53,919 nucleotides of DNA from Bradyrhizobium sp. CCH5-F6. Lineage in GTDB: Bacteria; Pseudomonadota; Alphaproteobacteria; Rhizobiales; Xanthobacteraceae. This document shows, one piece after another, positions 51,710 to 53,919 of this stretch. A model generated the notes under the pieces. That model searched no databases and was not told the origin of the DNA. It was given only the letters and a program-made list of their open reading frames with translations. The position numbers and the translations under genes are program-made. Each line of letters opens with the position of its first letter. The first letter of the stretch is position 1. The stretch covers positions 1 to 53,919 of the forward strand of contig NZ_LSIC01000150.1 of NCBI RefSeq assembly GCF_001556045.1, written 5' to 3'.

Positions 51710-51780
51710 GTAGCCCGCATGAGCACAGCGACATGCGGGACCAGTCTCCCCGGATATCGCTTGCGCTCATCCGGGCTACG
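51710..51780. repeat. REP doublet (BIME), family R4, copy 2
   Basis: Halves GTAGCCCGCATGAGCACAGCGACATGCGGG and CCCGGATATCGCTTGCGCTCATCCGGGCTACG. The right terminus contains the CTA that reads TAG as the stop of the GST-like gene at 51776. Confidence 0.85.
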
Positions 51781-52426
51781 ACCGTGACGCGGCGTTGAAC
51801 ACCGCCAATTGCGCCTCGAACGCACGCTTGAACGCCGGCCGCGCTTCGCCGCGGGCGACATAGGCGGCGATATCGGGATATTCGTCCAGCAGGCGTGATG
51901 CGCTCAACCGGCGCAACACGCTCACCATCATGAGATCGCCGGCGCTGAAGTCGCCGTCGAGCCAGTCGGCCTCGCCGAGACGGCGCGACAATTCATCGAG
52001 CCTGACGCGGACGCGTCGCTCCAGCAGGGGCAGCCGCGCCGCGTACCAGCTCTCGTCACGTTCGACCAGCATTGCCATGTCGAGTTCGACGATCGGCGGC
52101 TCCACCGTGTTCAGCGCCGCGAACATCCAGGCGATGGCACGGCTCCTCGCATTCGCCTCGCGCGGCAGCAGCCCGGCATGGCATTCGGCGATGTGCAACA
52201 CGATCGCGCCGGATTCGAACAGCGCGAGGTCGCCGTCCTCATAGGTCGGGATCTGCCCGAACGGATGCAGCGCGCGATGCGGCGGCCGCTTCAAGTCCTC
52301 GAACGAGACGAGGCGAGCGTCGTAGGGCTGGCCGACTTCTTCCAGCGCCCAGCGCACCCGCATGTCGCGCGCCTGCCCGCGGCCTCGGTCGGGCGAGTTT
52401 GCGAAGGCGGTGATGGTGGGGGGCAT
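51776..52426 (-). CDS. Glutathione S-transferase-like protein
   Basis: The product is 216 residues from ATG 52426, with CGGAG upstream. The N-terminal domain MPPTITAFANSPDRGRGQARDMRVRWALEEVGQPYDARLVSFEDLKRPPHRALHPFGQIPTYEDGDLALFESGAIVLHIAECH contains the FGQIPTYEDG cis-Pro region and the ESGAI motif that binds the glutathione Glu. The C-terminal domain carries EADWLDGDFSAGDLMMVSVLRRL (the SxGD motif). Its stop lies on a REP terminus. Confidence 0.88.
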   Translation of the reverse strand: MPPTITAFANSPDRGRGQARDMRVRWALEEVGQPYDARLVSFEDLKRPPHRALHPFGQIPTYEDGDLALFESGAIVLHIAECHAGLLPREANARSRAIAWMFAALNTVEPPIVELDMAMLVERDESWYAARLPLLERRVRVRLDELSRRLGEADWLDGDFSAGDLMMVSVLRRLSASRLLDEYPDIAAYVARGEARPAFKRAFEAQLAVFNAASRS

Positions 52427-52506
52427 GTCGGAACTCCGGGTGCTTGCGTTTGCACCGGAGGACGAATGGCCGATGCGGATTCCGACACGGGTCCAACGGA
52501 CGATCT

Positions 52507-52582
52507 CGTAGCCCGCATGAGCGACAGCGACATGCGGGTCAACCGCCGGCCCCGGATGTCGCGTGCGCTCATCCGGGCTACG
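52507..52582. repeat. REP doublet (BIME), family R4, copy 3
   Basis: Inverted halves CGTAGCCCGCATGAGCGACAGCGACATGCGGG and CCCGGATGTCGCGTGCGCTCATCCGGGCTACG. It lies 80 nt before the start of the GST-like gene. Confidence 0.85.
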
Positions 52583-52604
52583 CCATCTCATCCTGCGCAG
52601 GTCT

Positions 52605-52733
52605 GTAGGATAGGTATAGCGCAGCGAAACCCATCGCCGGGTCCGCGGTCCAGTCAGCGTCTGGTGCGATCGAGCGGGTGCACCTGTTGCTTCGGCTCAG
52701 CTGATGGGTTTCGCTGCGCTCTACCCATCCTAC
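52605..52733. repeat. Palindromic repeat related to family R3
   Basis: GTAGGATAGGTATAGCGCAGCGAAACCCATC and GATGGGTTTCGCTGCGCTCTACCCATCCTAC are near-perfect inverted arms around an unrelated centre. The terminal GTAGG / CCTAC logic is like R3, but the arm sequence differs, so it is a subfamily or relative. Confidence 0.75.
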
Positions 52734-52736
52734 AAA

Positions 52737-53249
52737 CTACGCGGCGATCCACGCCGCCAGCTCCCGCCACGGCTCAATCGTCCAATGCCCGGATGCCGCG
52801 CCGGATGGCGAGGGCAGCACGAATATTTCTGGCAGGCTCGCATCGCGCTTCTGCCGCCCCAGTGCAATCGCGCTCGACGGCCGGCTGTAAAACAAGCTCG
52901 CCGCCTTCTTGCTCGTGAACGCAATCGTCCGCGGCCGGTACCTTTCGATCTTCGCCCTGAAGCCCGGCACGTCGATCGTCTCCGCCGCGATCTGGTGATC
53001 CATGCCGGCGCCCGTCTTGGAGAGATCGGTGAAGCCGATCCCGAGTGCGATCAGGCTGGCAAACTCGCTTGGCTGATAGCGCCGCGGCGTGATCCCGGCC
53101 TCATGGATCGCGCGCCAGAAGCGATTGCCGGGATGGGCGTAGTAGTGCCCGAGCTCGGCCGAACGCGTCGAGGCGGCGGTGCCGACGAAGACGAGGCGGA
53201 GGTCGGGGCGGAGCTGGTCGGGGAGGCGGTGGGGTGGCACGTCAGTCAT
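52737..53249 (-). CDS. Uracil-DNA glycosylase-superfamily protein (Mug-like)
   Basis: The product is 170 residues. The N-terminal LVFVGTAASTRSAELGHYYAHPGNRFWRAIHEAGITPR is the Mug/TDG-like substrate-pocket motif, and VLPSPSGAASGHW is the late superfamily motif. It should excise a damaged or mismatched base. The first motif reads GTAAS where E. coli Mug has GINPG, so the catalytic Asn is not at its usual place; this is a subfamily difference or a changed activity. It starts 8 nt from a BIME end. Confidence 0.85.
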   Translation of the reverse strand: MTDVPPHRLPDQLRPDLRLVFVGTAASTRSAELGHYYAHPGNRFWRAIHEAGITPRRYQPSEFASLIALGIGFTDLSKTGAGMDHQIAAETIDVPGFRAKIERYRPRTIAFTSKKAASLFYSRPSSAIALGRQKRDASLPEIFVLPSPSGAASGHWTIEPWRELAAWIAA

Positions 53250-53256
53250 TCGTTGC

Positions 53257-53329
53257 CGTAGCCCGCATAAGCGAAGCGATATGCGGGACGAGCAAGACCC
53301 CGGATGTCGCTGCGCCCATCCGGGCTACG
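53257..53329. repeat. REP doublet (BIME), family R4, copy 4
   Basis: CGTAGCCCGCATAAGCGAAGCGATATGCGGG and CCCCGGATGTCGCTGCGCCCATCCGGGCTACG. It abuts a toxin-gene remnant at 53330-53389 and lies 8 nt from the Mug-like start. Confidence 0.85.
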
Positions 53330-53389
53330 ATGGCTGGATTGATCGAGGAACGAGCACAACCGTTCGACGTCCTCAAGGGCGAAGCAGGA
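53330..53389 (-). pseudogene. Remnant of a ParE/RelE-type toxin gene cut off by a REP
   Basis: Directly after the antitoxin stop, in frame, the sequence reads SCFALEDVERLCSFLDQSS. ALEDVERLxxFL is the typical first helix of ParE/RelE toxins. After about 20 codons it runs into the REP doublet 53257-53329, and no further toxin sequence follows. It has no proper start codon. The assignment rests on a short motif, so it is moderate. Confidence 0.5.
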
Positions 53390-53677
53390 CTACCCGATCC
53401 TGCGCGTCGCCGGCCGCGGAAGCTTCTGCGCCGAACCCCAGCTCGCGATCCAGTCCTTTACCTCGTCGAGCGGCACGGCGGCGCGGGTCTTTCTGAAATC
53501 ATCCAGCCGACGCCGGTCCTCGGCGATGGCGGGGCCGACGATATCGACCACGGAATCGAGCAGCGCCACGGCCTTAGCGAGCACGGCGGCGACATCCTGC
53601 CCGCGCTCGTCGGCCATCTCGCGCAACCGCGCATCGGTGTCGGCGTCGACATCCAGAGTGCGGCGAATGGTGTTCAT
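53390..53677 (-). CDS. Ribbon-helix-helix antitoxin-like protein (partner lost)
   Basis: The product is 95 residues. MNTIRRTLDVDADTDARLREMADERGQDVAAVLAKAVALLDSV is a CopG/ParD-like ribbon-helix-helix DNA-binding domain. The C-terminal AEDRRRLDDFRKTRAAVPLDEVKDWIASWGS is the usual toxin-binding arm. The toxin gene expected downstream is represented only by a short remnant (53330-53389). The antitoxin can still be expressed and could act as an orphan regulator or anti-toxin against a paralogous system. Confidence 0.82.
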   Translation of the reverse strand: MNTIRRTLDVDADTDARLREMADERGQDVAAVLAKAVALLDSVVDIVGPAIAEDRRRLDDFRKTRAAVPLDEVKDWIASWGSAQKLPRPATRRIG

Positions 53678-53766
53678 GAGATGAGGATAAACGCGGAGGA
53701 GGATTTTGTCGAGGCGCGCGGCTTGGGGGATCGGTGAAGCCGATGCCGAGCGATAGCAGGAAGTCT

Positions 53767-53917
53767 CGTAGGGTGGGTTAGCCGCTCAAGAATTCACTCG
53801 TTCGACAATCGCTGACGCAAGGCGTAACCCACCTCTTCAGCACCCGCGGCGACAGAGGCGGTGGGTTACGCCCCGCGGACTGCGCTTCGCGCATCCGCAA
53901 GGCTAACCCACCCTACG
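53767..53917. repeat. Dispersed palindromic repeat, family R3, copy 4
   Basis: CGTAGGGTGGGTTAG and CTAACCCACCCTACG are inverted termini, and internal arms GTAACCCACCTC and GGTGGGTTACG match the other copies. A segment of about 35 nt of other sequence lies between the left terminus and the internal arm. It reaches the end of the window. Confidence 0.85.
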
Positions 53918-53919
53918 AG

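Overview
The window looks like a chromosomal segment of a Bradyrhizobium-type alphaproteobacterium (Nitrobacteraceae). The reasons are GC-rich coding sequence, a perfect Irr iron-control (ICE) box before bacterioferritin, a CtrA-type box before a FlbD-like regulator, class-typical small genes (DUF2277, DUF6429, GlsB, BrnTA), and many short intergenic palindromic repeats of a kind I associate with Bradyrhizobium. This is inference from content; no 16S gene is present. I saw no rRNA, tRNA, CRISPR array, prophage or classical insertion sequence.

Layout. 0-5 kb: an RND efflux pump and its lipoprotein adaptor (minus strand). 5-13 kb: an orphan solute-binding protein, an alpha/beta hydrolase, an NAD-dependent epimerase-like protein, an exported protein of unknown function, and a flavin monooxygenase plus cupin pair divergent from an AraC regulator across a strong dyad. 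13-20 kb: a small membrane protein, a large SAM-cyclase-ATPase-helical-repeat signalling protein, a PHB depolymerase and a glutathione transferase. 20-26.5 kb: a probable sugar-acid or lactone module (enolase-superfamily enzyme, AraC/GyrI regulator, SMP-30 lactonase) followed by an acetyltransferase and a GMC oxidoreductase. 26.6-29.3 kb: an accessory island with a BrnT/BrnA toxin-antitoxin pair, a DUF5958/DUF1493-like protein, and a highly structured repeat with a potential four-way junction. 29.3-41.3 kb: MoxR and VWA proteins, two sulfurtransferases, envelope enzymes (L,D-transpeptidase, lytic transglycosylase), EttA and small glycine-zipper proteins. 41.4-43 kb: iron storage (bfd, bfr). 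43-54 kb: small exported or membrane proteins, a collagen-like protein, a stand-alone FlbD-like DNA-binding protein, an SDR, a J-domain protein, a REP-associated tyrosine transposase (RAYT) inside its own REP pair, RidA, two more GST-like proteins, a Mug-like DNA glycosylase, and an antitoxin whose toxin partner survives only as a stub.

The most distinctive theme is the repeat ecology: about ten families of dispersed palindromes fill the intergenic spaces. One family (REP/BIME) has a candidate mobiliser, the RAYT, in the window. Repeat termini supply the stop codons of three genes, and one REP appears to cut off a ParE-like toxin gene. The best regulatory signals are the CtrA box at 45922-45936, the ICE box at 42255-42271, the dyads on the brnTA promoter (whose predicted transcript would be almost leaderless), and the 34-bp dyad at 11446-11479.
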